This document shows positions 1 to 8,558 of a stretch of DNA of 64,000 nucleotides, in pieces. This DNA is from Glycocaulis albus (lineage in GTDB: Bacteria; Pseudomonadota; Alphaproteobacteria; Caulobacterales; Maricaulaceae), in contig NZ_BMFS01000002.1 in NCBI RefSeq assembly GCF_014639075.1, positions 62,001 to 126,000 of the forward strand. Direction: 5' to 3'. How positions within the stretch are numbered: position 1 is the stretch's first letter; the number at the start of each line of letters is the position of its first letter. Below the pieces are notes generated by a model. That model saw only the letters and a list, made by a program, of their open reading frames with translations. It had not been told where the DNA came from and did not search any database. The position numbers were made by a program, and so were the translations under genes.

Positions 1-168
1 GAGGCACGCGGAAACATTACGAATATCAAGACGCTGTCACGCTCACGCGACTTCTTCGACATGGCCTTCGATATCGAGGTGGTGGACGTGCGCCACTTGT
101 CCAATATCGTGGCTGCGCTGAAGACGTGTGACCGGGTAGTCAGTGCCGAGCGCGCCCGCTACGAGTAG
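1..168 (+). CDS. rsh: RelA/SpoT-type (p)ppGpp synthetase/hydrolase, C-terminal end (partial)
   Basis: The window opens inside this gene; only the last 55 codons and a TAG stop are visible. The fragment reads as the end of an ACT domain ([15 protein letters not shown], ending in RARYE), the regulatory tail of long RelA/SpoT enzymes, which make and break down the cytoplasmic alarmone (p)ppGpp. Alphaproteobacteria usually have one such bifunctional enzyme just upstream of pyrE and pdxJ, as here. The hydrolase and synthetase domains lie outside the window, so the identification rests on the ACT tail plus gene order. Only 26 bases separate it from pyrE, suggesting co-transcription. Confidence 0.75.
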   Translation, partial: EARGNITNIKTLSRSRDFFDMAFDIEVVDVRHLSNIVAALKTCDRVVSAERARYE

Positions 169-194
169 CGCCGCGTTTTATCGGGAGGCCGGAC

Positions 195-785
195 ATGATG
201 ACCGCAGATGACGTGCTGGACGAGTTTCGCGAGGCGGGCGCCTTGCTGGAGGGGCATTTCATCCTGTCCTCCGGGCTGCGCAGCCCGGTCTTTCTTCAAA
301 AGGCGCTGGTCTTCCGGGAGCCGGCCCGCACCGAAAAACTGTGCAAGGCCATGGCCGAAGCGGTACGCGCGCAGGTGAAGGAGCCGATCACGGCCATCGT
401 CTCACCTGCGCTCGGCGGGATTATCCCGGGCTATGAAACGGCCCGCCAACTAGGCCTGCCATTCGTGTTCGTCGAACGCGAGGAGGGTGAGTTTCGTCTC
501 CGGCGCGGCTTCCAGCTGACCGCCGCTGACCGTGTGCTGGTGGTGGAAGACATCGTCACAACCGGCCTGTCATCACGTGAATGCATTGCCGCAATCAGCA
601 AGACAGGCGCGAAAGTGGTGGCCGAGTGCTGCCTGGTGGATCGTTCCGGCGGGCGCGCGGACGTGGGTGTGCCGCTGATCGCGCTCGCGACAGTGGCCTT
701 CCCGGCCTATGCCGAAGACGATCTGCCGCCGGAGCTGGAGCGCATTCCGGCCATCAAGCCCGGAAGCCGGGGGCTGGAGGCTTAG
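195..785 (+). CDS. pyrE: Orotate phosphoribosyltransferase
   Basis: This 196-residue cytoplasmic enzyme transfers ribose phosphate from PRPP to orotate to give OMP, the fifth step of de novo pyrimidine synthesis. The PRPP-binding signature [14 protein letters not shown] is at residues 114-127 and the orotate-side motif [13 protein letters not shown] at about 21-33. Length is normal for the bacterial family. A good ribosome-binding site (GGAGG at 184-188) sits 6 bases before the first of two consecutive ATG codons, so 195 is chosen; 198 is possible. It follows the rsh gene closely and is separated from pdxJ by 8 bases, forming the start of a compact housekeeping operon. Confidence 0.95.
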   Translation: MMTADDVLDEFREAGALLEGHFILSSGLRSPVFLQKALVFREPARTEKLCKAMAEAVRAQVKEPITAIVSPALGGIIPGYETARQLGLPFVFVEREEGEFRLRRGFQLTAADRVLVVEDIVTTGLSSRECIAAISKTGAKVVAECCLVDRSGGRADVGVPLIALATVAFPAYAEDDLPPELERIPAIKPGSRGLEA

Positions 786-793
786 GGCACGAA

Positions 794-1540
794 ATGCTGC
801 GGCTTGGGCTCAATATCGACCATGTGGCGACCATCCGTAACGCACGCGGCGGGGCGCATCCCGATCCGGTGCGGGCTGCAGAGATAGCGCAATCAGCGGG
901 CGCAGATGGCATCACCATCCATTTGCGCGAAGACCGGCGCCATATCCGTGACGGAGATCTGGACGCGATCCGCGCAGCGACGCGCCTGCCGATCAACCTG
1001 GAGATGGCCGCCACCGAGGAGATGACGGTTATTGCCGAGCGTTTTAAGCCCCATGCCGCCTGCCTCGTCCCGGAAAAGCGCGAGGAGCGCACGACCGAGG
1101 GCGGGCTGGACGTTGCCGGCCTCCATAACACCATCGCGCCTGTCGTTCGCCGTCTCAAGGAGGCGGGCTGCCGTGTATCGCTCTTCATCGAGCCGGATCC
1201 GGTCCAGATCGCGGTAGCAGAGGTGCTGGGCGCGCCGGTCGTGGAACTGCATACCGGCCGCTACGCTGAACTTTGGCTTGAAGGCGATGAGGCCAGCGTC
1301 GCGCGCGAGCTGGAACGCCTGCAGGAAGCCGCCAAAGAGGCCGTCCGGCGCGGGATCGAGCCCCATGCTGGCCATGGCCTGACCTTCGACAATGTGAAGC
1401 CTGTTGCCGCCATCCCCGAGATTGCCGAGCTGAATATTGGCCATTTCCTGATCGGCGAGGCCATCTTCACCGGGCTGGATACAGCCGTGAAGCGCATGCG
1501 CGCCCTGATGGATGAAGCACGCGCGGAGCAGGCGGCGTGA
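794..1540 (+). CDS. pdxJ: Pyridoxine 5'-phosphate synthase
   Basis: PdxJ condenses 1-deoxyxylulose 5-phosphate with 3-amino-2-oxopropyl phosphate to form pyridoxine 5'-phosphate, the last ring-closing step of DXP-dependent vitamin B6 synthesis. The 248-residue TIM barrel shows LGLNIDHVATIRNARG near the N terminus (residues 4-19), the active-site segment HLREDRRH (43-50) and the C-terminal phosphate loop LNIGHFLIGEAIF. The reading frame stays open upstream into pyrE, but homologues begin at MLRLGLNIDH, so the ATG at 794 is chosen. Its TGA stop overlaps the GTG start of acpS by 3 bases, indicating translational coupling. Confidence 0.95.
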   Translation: MLRLGLNIDHVATIRNARGGAHPDPVRAAEIAQSAGADGITIHLREDRRHIRDGDLDAIRAATRLPINLEMAATEEMTVIAERFKPHAACLVPEKREERTTEGGLDVAGLHNTIAPVVRRLKEAGCRVSLFIEPDPVQIAVAEVLGAPVVELHTGRYAELWLEGDEASVARELERLQEAAKEAVRRGIEPHAGHGLTFDNVKPVAAIPEIAELNIGHFLIGEAIFTGLDTAVKRMRALMDEARAEQAA

Positions 1541-1950
1541 TAATCGGCATCGGCACCGACATTATCGATATCCGCCGCATTGAGCGGTCGATTGAACGCT
1601 TCGGGGACCGCTTCAAGAACCGGGTCTTCAGCGCAGGCGAGCGCGCCAAGGCCGAAAGCCGCCTGCGCGAGGTTGACACCTACGCCAAGCGCTTTGCCGC
1701 CAAGGAAGCAACCGCCAAGGCTTTGGGCACGGGCATATATCGGGGCGTGATCTGGCGTGATCTTGAAGTCATCAATCTGAAGGGCGGCAAGCCGACCATG
1801 AACCTTTCCGGCAAGGCGCTGGAGCGTGCGCGCGCGCTGACGCCGGACGGCATGGATTTCACCGTCCACCTCACTTTGACCGACGACTACCCATGGGCGC
1901 AGGCCTTTGCGATCCTCGAGGCTATCCCCAGTCCGGAGCCGGACGCATGA
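1537..1950 (+). CDS. acpS: Holo-[acyl-carrier-protein] synthase
   Basis: AcpS attaches the 4'-phosphopantetheine arm of CoA to the serine of acyl carrier protein, activating it for fatty-acid synthesis. The 137-residue protein has the magnesium-binding N-terminal motif IGIGTDIIDI (Asp8) and the second metal motif RFAAKEATAKALGTG (Glu57). It begins with GTG overlapping the pdxJ stop and ends in an ATGA overlap with rnc. In many alphaproteobacteria signal peptidase lepB lies between acpS and rnc; here the two genes are directly fused by overlap and lepB is absent. Confidence 0.94.
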   Translation: MIIGIGTDIIDIRRIERSIERFGDRFKNRVFSAGERAKAESRLREVDTYAKRFAAKEATAKALGTGIYRGVIWRDLEVINLKGGKPTMNLSGKALERARALTPDGMDFTVHLTLTDDYPWAQAFAILEAIPSPEPDA

Positions 1951-2636
1951 CCAACCGGATCAAGCGGCTTGAAGACGCTATCGGCTATCAGTTCTCCGAC
2001 CCGGTCCTGCTGGAAACCGCTCTGACGCATGCCAGCCACGGCGATGGGCGCCGCCGCACCGATTCCAACGAGCGCATGGAGTTTCTGGGCGACCGCGTGC
2101 TGGGCTTGCTGGTCTCCGAGCAGCTCTACGCCATGTTTGAAGGCCTTAGCGAAGGCGGCCTGGCGCACCGGCTCAATGCCCTCGTCAACAAGGGCGCCTG
2201 CGCGCGCGTGGCCCGCTCCATCGGGTTGGGTGATGCGCTGCTACTCTCTCCAGGCGAGGACCGGCTAGGCGGACGCGACAAGGAATCCATTCTGGGCGAT
2301 GCTTGCGAGGCTCTGATCGGCGCGATCTATCTTGATGGCGGGCTGAGTGCGGCACGTGCCTTTTTCGCCAGCGCATGGGAGAAGGAACTGGCGCAGCTCA
2401 AGCGCCAGACAAAGGATGCCAAATCCCACTTGCAGGAGTGGGCTGCGCGCAAGCGGCTGGCTGCGCCAGCTTACGAGACACTGTCACGCAAGGGGCCCGA
2501 TCACCGCCCCCACTTTACCGTGGAGGTGCGAATAGACGGGCTGGAGCCGGCCATCGGTGAAGGCAATACCAAACAGGCCGCGCAGCGCGCCGCCGCTGAA
2601 GCCATGCTCAAACGGGAACACGCCCATGACCAGTAA
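1947..2636 (+). CDS. rnc: Ribonuclease III
   Basis: RNase III cleaves double-stranded RNA and processes rRNA precursors and structured mRNAs. The 229-residue protein has the nuclease signature NERMEFLGDRVLG (residues 41-53) with metal ligands Glu45 and Asp49, the second acidic pair in GDACEALIGA (Asp118, Glu121), and a C-terminal double-stranded RNA-binding domain from about residue 150 (SHLQEWAARK, then the KQAAQRAAAEAML helix). The ATG at 1947 overlaps the acpS stop as ATGA. The frame is open a little further upstream, but only this start gives a family-typical N terminus. The end overlaps era by 11 bases. Confidence 0.95.
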   Translation: MTNRIKRLEDAIGYQFSDPVLLETALTHASHGDGRRRTDSNERMEFLGDRVLGLLVSEQLYAMFEGLSEGGLAHRLNALVNKGACARVARSIGLGDALLLSPGEDRLGGRDKESILGDACEALIGAIYLDGGLSAARAFFASAWEKELAQLKRQTKDAKSHLQEWAARKRLAAPAYETLSRKGPDHRPHFTVEVRIDGLEPAIGEGNTKQAAQRAAAEAMLKREHAHDQ

Positions 2637-3573
2637 GGACACCACGCGCGCCGGCTTCGTTGCCGTGATGGGGGCGCCCAATGCCGGCAAATCCAGCCTT
2701 GTGAATGCGCTGGTGGGCCAGAAGGTCTCCATCGTCACCCACAAGGTGCAGACCACGCGCTTCCAGATACGCGGCGTGATGATGCAGGATCGCACCCAGG
2801 TGGTGCTGGTTGATACGCCCGGCGTGTTCGCCCCGCGCCGCCGCCTCGACCGGGCAATGGTGGCAGCCGCCTGGGCTGGCGCCGACGAGGCGGACGCCAT
2901 CGTGCATGTGGTTGATGCGGCTGCCGCTTCACGCGTCCTGAAAGGCCGCACGGGCGGGCAGGATGGCCGGGCCGATGAAGATACGCGCCGTGTGATTGAC
3001 GGGCTGAGGGCGGCAGGCCGCACCGCCATTCTGGCGCTGAACAAGATTGATCTGATCAAGCGTGACGAGCTTCTTGCGCTCGCCCAAAGCTTCTATGAAA
3101 CAGGTGCTTATAGCGAAGTCTTCATGATATCTGCGAGCAATGGAAGCGGCGTGAAGGACCTGGGTGCGCGGCTGTGCGCCCTGATGCCGGAAGGCGAGTT
3201 CTTCTATGATGAGGACCAGATCGCCGACCTGCCCATGCGCCTGCTGGCCGCAGAGGTGACGCGCGAAAAACTGTTCCTGCGCGTGCATGACGAGTTGCCC
3301 TATGGCCTCATGGTGGAGACCGATAGCTGGCAGGACCGCAAGGACGGCTCGGTGCGCATCGAGCAGACGATCTATGTCGAGCGCGAAGGCCACAAGCCGA
3401 TGGTCATCGGCAAGGGCGGTCAGACGCTGAAAATCATTGGCGAGCTCGCCCGCAAGGAGCTGTCCGCCGACCTGGAGCGTGAGGTCCACCTGTTCCTGCA
3501 CGTGAAGGTGCGTCCCGGCTGGAGCGAGGAGCGCGCCCGCTACTCTGCGCTCGGCCTGGAGTTTGATGCGTGA
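2626..3573 (+). CDS. era: GTPase Era
   Basis: Era is a membrane-associated GTPase that binds the 3' end of 16S rRNA and helps assemble the 30S subunit. The 315-residue protein shows G1 GAPNAGKS (residues 16-23), G3 DTPG (63-66), G4 NKID (about 142-145) and a C-terminal KH RNA-binding domain with VIGKGGQTLKIIG. A short charged insertion (KGRTGGQDGRADEDTR, about residues 106-121) before G4 is longer than in E. coli Era. The start at 2626 lies inside the end of rnc, so translation is probably coupled. A structured repeat fills the gap to recO. Confidence 0.95.
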   Translation: MTSKDTTRAGFVAVMGAPNAGKSSLVNALVGQKVSIVTHKVQTTRFQIRGVMMQDRTQVVLVDTPGVFAPRRRLDRAMVAAAWAGADEADAIVHVVDAAAASRVLKGRTGGQDGRADEDTRRVIDGLRAAGRTAILALNKIDLIKRDELLALAQSFYETGAYSEVFMISASNGSGVKDLGARLCALMPEGEFFYDEDQIADLPMRLLAAEVTREKLFLRVHDELPYGLMVETDSWQDRKDGSVRIEQTIYVEREGHKPMVIGKGGQTLKIIGELARKELSADLEREVHLFLHVKVRPGWSEERARYSALGLEFDA

Positions 3574-3600
3574 GGAGATTTCCTCATTCAACCATTTATC

Positions 3601-3668
3601 CGCGTTTCACCGGCGAACGCCGGTGCCCAGACTTTTTCTGGATCCCGGCTTTCGCCGGGAAAACGCTG
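3601..3668. repeat. Cloverleaf-forming dispersed repeat, family A, copy 1
   Basis: This 68-base intergenic element between era and recO has a near-identical partner at 60654-60720. It folds as four stems: outer GCGTTT/AAACGC (3602-3607 with 3661-3666), CACCGGC/GCCGGTG (3608-3614 with 3619-3625), CCAGA/TCTGG (3627-3631 with 3637-3641) and TCCCGGC/GCCGGGA (3643-3649 with 3654-3660). The differences from the second copy fall in loops or unpaired positions, apart from the end of the outer stem, so pairing is conserved. Confidence 0.85.
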
Positions 3669-3726
3669 TTGGTGAAGCTGGCGTTGGCGGAGATGTTGGC
3701 TGGTATCGGCGGGGAGTGGCACCCCC

Positions 3727-4455
3727 ATGGAATGGACTGACACCGGACGCATCATCGCCGTGCGCAATTATGGCGAGACCAGCGCCATTGTGGAGCTGCT
3801 GACCCCGGAGCATGGCCGCCATCCGGGCCTCGTACGCGGCGGGCGCTCGAAGGCCATGCGGCCCATATTGCAGCCGGGCAATTCGGTGCGGGCGGTCTGG
3901 CGGGCAAGGCTGGACGAGCATCTGGGCAATTACGCGCTGGAAGCGGACTCGCTGGATGCCGGCGCGCTGATGGACGATCCGCTGGCCCTGTCGGGCCTTA
4001 ATGCCGCCTGCGCGATGGCGGTGCTGGCCTTGCCCGAACGCGAGGCACACCCGGCGGTTTATGGCGCCTTTGAAGTGCTGATATCATCCCTGAACGATAT
4101 CGATATCTGGCCGGCGCTTTACATCAGCTGGGAGGCGGGCCTGCTGGCTGATCTTGGCTATGGCATGGATCTAAAGAAGTGCGCCGCTACCGGGCAAACC
4201 CATGATCTCAGATATGTCAGCCCGCGCACGGGGCGCGCCGTCTGCGCCGAAGCGGGCGCGGAATATGCTGACCGGCTGCTGGCCCTGCCGGGCTTCATGG
4301 CAGGCTCTGGCGAAGTCTCGCCGGGCGACATCGCTGCCGGGCTGAAACTGACCGCCCACTTCATCGAGCGGCGCGTGCTATGGCCCACTGACAAGGTATT
4401 GCCCGAAGCCCGCGCCCGCATGATCGAGCGGCTGGAATCGGCGGGCAGACTTTAG
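3727..4455 (+). CDS. recO: DNA repair protein RecO
   Basis: RecO acts with RecR to load RecA onto SSB-coated single-stranded DNA during gap repair and recombination. The 242-residue protein has an N-terminal OB fold (about residues 1-75, starting EWTDTGRIIAVRNYGETSAI) and a helical C-terminal domain. The family zinc knuckle normally has four cysteines; here only Cys152 (KKCAATGQ) and Cys173 (RAVCAEAG) are seen, so it is probably not a complete zinc site. Position between era and parC is the usual alphaproteobacterial order. The start ATG at 3727 follows the repeat-containing spacer. Confidence 0.92.
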   Translation: MEWTDTGRIIAVRNYGETSAIVELLTPEHGRHPGLVRGGRSKAMRPILQPGNSVRAVWRARLDEHLGNYALEADSLDAGALMDDPLALSGLNAACAMAVLALPEREAHPAVYGAFEVLISSLNDIDIWPALYISWEAGLLADLGYGMDLKKCAATGQTHDLRYVSPRTGRAVCAEAGAEYADRLLALPGFMAGSGEVSPGDIAAGLKLTAHFIERRVLWPTDKVLPEARARMIERLESAGRL

Positions 4456-4505
4456 GCTGAACGCCCTATACTGCTGGCTAGCAGAATCAGTGACAGAGGC
4501 GAGGC

Positions 4506-6758
4506 ATGGGACACGAACCGGTTGGAGAGGCAGGGCGCATTTTCCCTGAGCGCTTCGAGGATGCTCTGTCCTCGCGCTATCTCGCCTATGCGCTTTCCAC
4601 CATCACCCAGCGCGCACTGCCCGATGCCCGTGACGGGCTGAAGCCCGTTCATCGGCGGCTGCTGCACGCGATGCGCCTTCTAAAGCTTGATCCCGACGCC
4701 GCATTCAAGAAGTCCGCGCGCGTGGTCGGCGATGTGATCGGTAAATACCACCCGCATGGCGACCAGTCCGTCTATGATGCGCTGGTGCGCCTGGCGCAGG
4801 ACTTTGCCGCACGCTACCCGCTGATTGAGGGTCAGGGCAATTTCGGCAATGTGGACGGCGATAGCGCGGCGGCCATGCGCTATACCGAGGCGCGCCTGAC
4901 CGAAGCGGCACGCCTGCTGCTGGCCGACATGGACGAGGACACGGTTGATTTCCGCAAGACCTATGACGGGTCGGAGGAAGAACCGGTCGTGCTGCCGGGT
5001 GCCTTTCCGAACCTGCTCGCCAATGGCGCGACGGGGATCGCGGTCGGCATGGCGACCAGCATTCCGCCCCATAATGCCGCCGAGATCTGCGATGCCGCCC
5101 GTCATCTGATCGCAAAACCGGACGCAGAGGTGCGTGCGCTGGCCAAATTCGTCAAAGGGCCGGACTTTCCCACGGGCGGCATCTGTGTGGAGCCAGCCGC
5201 CTCGATCCTGGAAGCCTACGAAACGGGCAGGGGCGGGTTTCGCCTGCGCGCCAAATGGGAGGTGGAGGATCAGGGCCGCGGCACCTGGCGCATCGTCGTC
5301 ACGGAGATTCCCTATCTGGTCCAGAAAGCGCGCCTTGTGGAGCGCATCGCCAGCCTGATGGAGGCCAAGAAGCTGCCGCTTCTGGCCGATGTGATGGATG
5401 AAAGCGCGGAGGATGTCCGCCTCGTGCTGGAGCCGCGCGCGCGCACGGTTGATCCGGCCGTGCTGATGGAATCCATGTTCCGCGCGACCGATCTGGAAGT
5501 GCGCTTTCCCCTGAACCTCAACGTGCTGGACCCGAAGGGCGCGCCGCGCGTGATGAGCCTGAAAGAGGTCTTGCAGATATGGCTGGACCATCGCCGCGAA
5601 GTGGTGGTGCGCCGGGCCACACGGCGTCTGGCGCAGGTCGAAGACCGGCTCGAAGTGCTGGCGGGCTATATCATCTGCTTCCTCAATCTGGACCGGGTGA
5701 TCGCCATCATCCGCGAAAGCGATGAGCCCAAGCCTGAGCTGATGGCCGAGTTCCAGCTGTCCGAGCGGCAGGCCGAGGCGATCCTCAATATGCGCCTGCG
5801 CTCCTTGCGAAAGCTGGAGGAGATGGAACTGCGCGCGGAGTCCGAACGGCTGGATGGCGAGCGGGCCGAGTTGAAGGCGCTGCTGGCCAGCGACGAGCAG
5901 CAATGGGCGAAGGTCGATGGCGAGATTGCTGCCGTGCGCGAGAGCTTCGGCCCCCGCACGCCTTTGGGCCGCCGCCGCACCCATTTTGCCGATGCGCCGG
6001 CTGATGATCTGGCGGACCGCGTGGAGGAAGCGCTGGTGGTGCGCGAGCCGGTCACGGTCGTGCTTTCCGAAAAGGGCTGGATCCGGGCTCTCAAGGGCCA
6101 TGTCGACGACCTTTCGGCCTTGAAGCACAAGGATGGCGACGAGACGGCCTTCGCGGTGCGCTGCGAGACGACAGACAAGCTGTTGCTATTTGCCACCGAT
6201 GGCCGGGTGTTCACGCTGGATGCCTCGAAACTGCCCGGCGGGCGCGGCTTTGGCGAGCCGGTGCGCCTGCAGATCGATCTCGATGAAAGTTCAGCCCCGC
6301 TGGCGCTCGTGAAGCACGATCCGGCCCGCAAGCTGCTGATTGCGTCGAGCTCCGGCCATGGCTTCGTTGTGCCGGAAGCTGAACTGCCGGCGATCAAGCG
6401 CGCGGGCCGCCAGCTGGTAAATCTGGTCGAAGGCGCCGAAGTGATCGTTGTGACAGAAGCCAGCGGCGACCATGCCGCCGTGATCGGAGAGAACCGCAAG
6501 CTGCTCGTCTTCGCGCTGGAGGAAATCCCGGAAATGACGCGCGGAAAGGGCGTGCGCCTGCTCGGCGGCAAGGGCGGGGAGGTCAGCGATGTCACGGTGT
6601 TTGCCGCTGAAGAGGGCTTGACCTGGACCGACGGAGCAGGGCGCAAGCATCCGGTGGAAGACTGGAAGCTCTTCCTCGGCAAGCGCGCACAGGCAGGCCG
6701 TCTGGCGCCCAAGGGCTTTTCCCGCGCTGGCCGTTTTGCGCCGAGAGGGCAGGTTTAG
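4506..6758 (+). CDS. parC: DNA topoisomerase IV subunit A
   Basis: ParC is the DNA-breaking subunit of topoisomerase IV, which decatenates daughter chromosomes together with ParE (not in this window). The 750-residue protein has the GyrA/ParC breakage domain beginning [19 protein letters not shown] (about 22-40), the catalytic tyrosine Tyr126 in [10 protein letters not shown], a coiled-coil region around residues 400-470 and a C-terminal beta-pinwheel from about 500. It lacks the GyrA box, and its length fits ParC rather than GyrA. In the quinolone-resistance-determining segment [12 protein letters not shown] a glutamine (Gln87) stands where E. coli ParC has Ser80. Confidence 0.93.
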   Translation: MGHEPVGEAGRIFPERFEDALSSRYLAYALSTITQRALPDARDGLKPVHRRLLHAMRLLKLDPDAAFKKSARVVGDVIGKYHPHGDQSVYDALVRLAQDFAARYPLIEGQGNFGNVDGDSAAAMRYTEARLTEAARLLLADMDEDTVDFRKTYDGSEEEPVVLPGAFPNLLANGATGIAVGMATSIPPHNAAEICDAARHLIAKPDAEVRALAKFVKGPDFPTGGICVEPAASILEAYETGRGGFRLRAKWEVEDQGRGTWRIVVTEIPYLVQKARLVERIASLMEAKKLPLLADVMDESAEDVRLVLEPRARTVDPAVLMESMFRATDLEVRFPLNLNVLDPKGAPRVMSLKEVLQIWLDHRREVVVRRATRRLAQVEDRLEVLAGYIICFLNLDRVIAIIRESDEPKPELMAEFQLSERQAEAILNMRLRSLRKLEEMELRAESERLDGERAELKALLASDEQQWAKVDGEIAAVRESFGPRTPLGRRRTHFADAPADDLADRVEEALVVREPVTVVLSEKGWIRALKGHVDDLSALKHKDGDETAFAVRCETTDKLLLFATDGRVFTLDASKLPGGRGFGEPVRLQIDLDESSAPLALVKHDPARKLLIASSSGHGFVVPEAELPAIKRAGRQLVNLVEGAEVIVVTEASGDHAAVIGENRKLLVFALEEIPEMTRGKGVRLLGGKGGEVSDVTVFAAEEGLTWTDGAGRKHPVEDWKLFLGKRAQAGRLAPKGFSRAGRFAPRGQV

Positions 6759-6766
6759 GGATCTCA

Positions 6767-6860
6767 CTGAAACCCCGGAACCGCGAAGCGGTATCCGGGG
6801 CCTCTCTCCGCTTCTCCTGCAACAGGTCCCGGCTCGCGCTACGCTTGGCCGGGATTTCAG
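6767..6860. repeat. Cloverleaf-forming intergenic element, family C
   Basis: This element sits between parC and lemA. An outer stem CTGAAA/TTTCAG (6767-6772 with 6855-6860) encloses three arms: CCCCGGA/TCCGGGG with an inner ACCGC/GCGGT extension (6773-6800), CCTG/CAGG (6816-6826) and TCCCGGC/GCCGGGA (6827-6833 with 6848-6854). The sequence differs from families A and B, but the layout of one closing stem and three arms is the same. No second copy is seen in the window, so calling it a repeat is by analogy. Confidence 0.6.
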
Positions 6861-6979
6861 GGGAGAGGGCGAAACACTCCCTCTACGCCCTGACGCCCAA
6901 CACCCTTGGCGGAAAGCCCGCTTGCGTTTAATCATCACAGGCTCAAGCCCTGCCAACTCCTCACGGGAAGGATAATTCC

Positions 6980-7528
6980 ATGGAATTTGTCATCATCCTC
7001 GTCATCCTTGCCGTTATCGGCCTTGCCATCATCCTCATCTACAACCGCCTCGTGGCGCTGCGTCAGACGACCAATCAGGCCTGGGGCGATATCGATGTGC
7101 AGATGAAGCAGCGCTATGATCTGGTGCCCAACCTCGTCGAGACGGTGAAGGGCTATGCCAGCCATGAGAAAGAAACGCTGGAAAACGTCATCAAGGCGCG
7201 CCAGCAGGCCATTGATGCCACGGGCCTGAAAGACCTCGCTGCCGCCGAAAACATGCTGACGGGCGCCCTGCGCCAGCTTTTCGCGCTGTCGGAAGCCTAT
7301 CCGGACCTGAAAGCCAACCAGAATTTCCTGTCACTGCAGCGTGAGCTGGCCGACCTTGAAAACAAGATCGCCGCCGCCCGCCGCTTCTTCAACAACGCGG
7401 TGTCCGAATACAATACGGCCATCGAGCAGTTTCCGGCTGTGGTGCTGGCTGGCCCGTTCGGCTTCAAGTCCCGCGAGTTCTTCGAGATTGCCGCATCCGA
7501 GCGCGCTGCGCCGTCGGTGAAGTTCTAG
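6980..7528 (+). CDS. LemA family membrane-anchored protein
   Basis: The 182-residue protein has one N-terminal transmembrane helix (residues 2-22, FVIILVILAVIGLAIILIY) followed by the LemA signature IYNRLVALRQTTNQAWGDIDVQMKQR, here read in two parts across residues 20-46, and a long three-helix coiled bundle. The N terminus is probably outside and the helical domain faces the cytoplasm or periplasm depending on orientation, which cannot be read here. LemA genes commonly sit beside M48 metalloproteases, as in this case with the protease starting 25 bases later. The molecular role of LemA proteins is not established; involvement in envelope protein quality control is an inference from this pairing. 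Confidence 0.88.
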   Translation: MEFVIILVILAVIGLAIILIYNRLVALRQTTNQAWGDIDVQMKQRYDLVPNLVETVKGYASHEKETLENVIKARQQAIDATGLKDLAAAENMLTGALRQLFALSEAYPDLKANQNFLSLQRELADLENKIAAARRFFNNAVSEYNTAIEQFPAVVLAGPFGFKSREFFEIAASERAAPSVKF

Positions 7529-7553
7529 GAATAGGTGCGGGCGGAGGCCTGTC

Positions 7554-8558
7554 ATGCTCGCAGCGACCGGCCTTCGCAGCCATATCTGGAACAATAACCT
7601 CAAATCCATCCTGCTGCTGGCCGGTTTCCCGGTCCTGATCCTCGGCCTCGTCTACGCCATGACGGCGCTGTTCTTCGCCTGGGGCGAGGGCGAGCAGGCC
7701 GATTTCGGCCGCGCCGCCGGTGAAGCGGCCTACGCCATGCCGATGGTAACGCCCTGGGTACTGCTGGGCGTCGCCATCTGGTTCGGTATTGCGTGGTTGT
7801 CCCATCAGGCGATCATCGATGCCAGCACCGGCGCGAAGAAGGTTTCGCGCAATGATGAGCCGGAACTCTATAATCTACTGGAAAACCTGTGCATTTCACG
7901 CGGGTTGACGATGCCCGCCTTGCGGATCATCGAAACACCCGCGCTTAACGCCTATGCGTCCGGCCTGACCGAGAAACAGGCTGCGGTGACGGTCACGCGC
8001 GGCCTGATGGAAAAGCTCGATCGCGATGAGCTTGAGGCCGTACTCGCGCACGAGCTGACCCATATCATCAACCGGGATGTGCGCCTTCTGGTCATTTCGA
8101 TCATCTTTGTCGGCATCATCTCCTTCACCGTGGAGATCATGGTGCGCGGTCTGCTGCATGGTTCGCTGGGGCGGGCAGGCGGCGGACGGCGCGGCTCGGG
8201 CGGGAACGCGGGCGTGTTCATACTGGTGGCCATGGCGATGGCCGCTATCGCATGGCTGCTGGCCATGGTGATCCGCTTCACCCTGTCGAGAAAACGCGAA
8301 TACATGGCTGATGCGGGCGCGGTGGAGCTGACCAAAAACCCGGATGCGATGATCTCGGCCCTGATGAAGGTATCGGGTAATCCGGATGTGGAGGGTGCGC
8401 CGGCCGAGGTGCGCCAGATGTTCCTGCATGATCGTTCCAGCGGCTTTGCGGGCATGTTTGCCACCCACCCGCCGATGGACAAGCGCATCGCCGCGCTGGA
8501 GCGCTATGCAGGCGGCAACAGGCCCACACCGCGCGCCGGAGCCGTGCCTGCGGTCTAA
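7554..8558 (+). CDS. Membrane-bound M48 family zinc metalloprotease (HtpX-like)
   Basis: The 334-residue protein has four predicted transmembrane segments (about 18-42, 65-83, 178-198 and 220-245) and the zinc-protease motif HELTH (residues 166-170, in AVLAHELTHIINRD). The third zinc ligand is probably the glutamate in SRKREYMADAGA. Architecture matches HtpX-type membrane proteases that degrade damaged inner-membrane proteins. Pairing with LemA distinguishes it from the classical heat-shock htpX gene, so no symbol is given. A GGAGG-like site precedes the ATG. The stop overlaps the convergent permease gene by 4 bases, leaving no room for a separate terminator. Confidence 0.9.
   Translation: MLAATGLRSHIWNNNLKSILLLAGFPVLILGLVYAMTALFFAWGEGEQADFGRAAGEAAYAMPMVTPWVLLGVAIWFGIAWLSHQAIIDASTGAKKVSRNDEPELYNLLENLCISRGLTMPALRIIETPALNAYASGLTEKQAAVTVTRGLMEKLDRDELEAVLAHELTHIINRDVRLLVISIIFVGIISFTVEIMVRGLLHGSLGRAGGGRRGSGGNAGVFILVAMAMAAIAWLLAMVIRFTLSRKREYMADAGAVELTKNPDAMISALMKVSGNPDVEGAPAEVRQMFLHDRSSGFAGMFATHPPMDKRIAALERYAGGNRPTPRAGAVPAV

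Noticed and set aside
4680-6128. A 482-codon open frame antisense to parC, and similar long antisense frames at 893-1444, 8597-9649, 12233-13108, 18011-18760 and 58037-59296
   Set aside because: All lie opposite well-supported genes, have high His, Arg and Gln content typical of antisense frames in G+C-rich DNA, and show no recognisable domain or ribosome-binding site.
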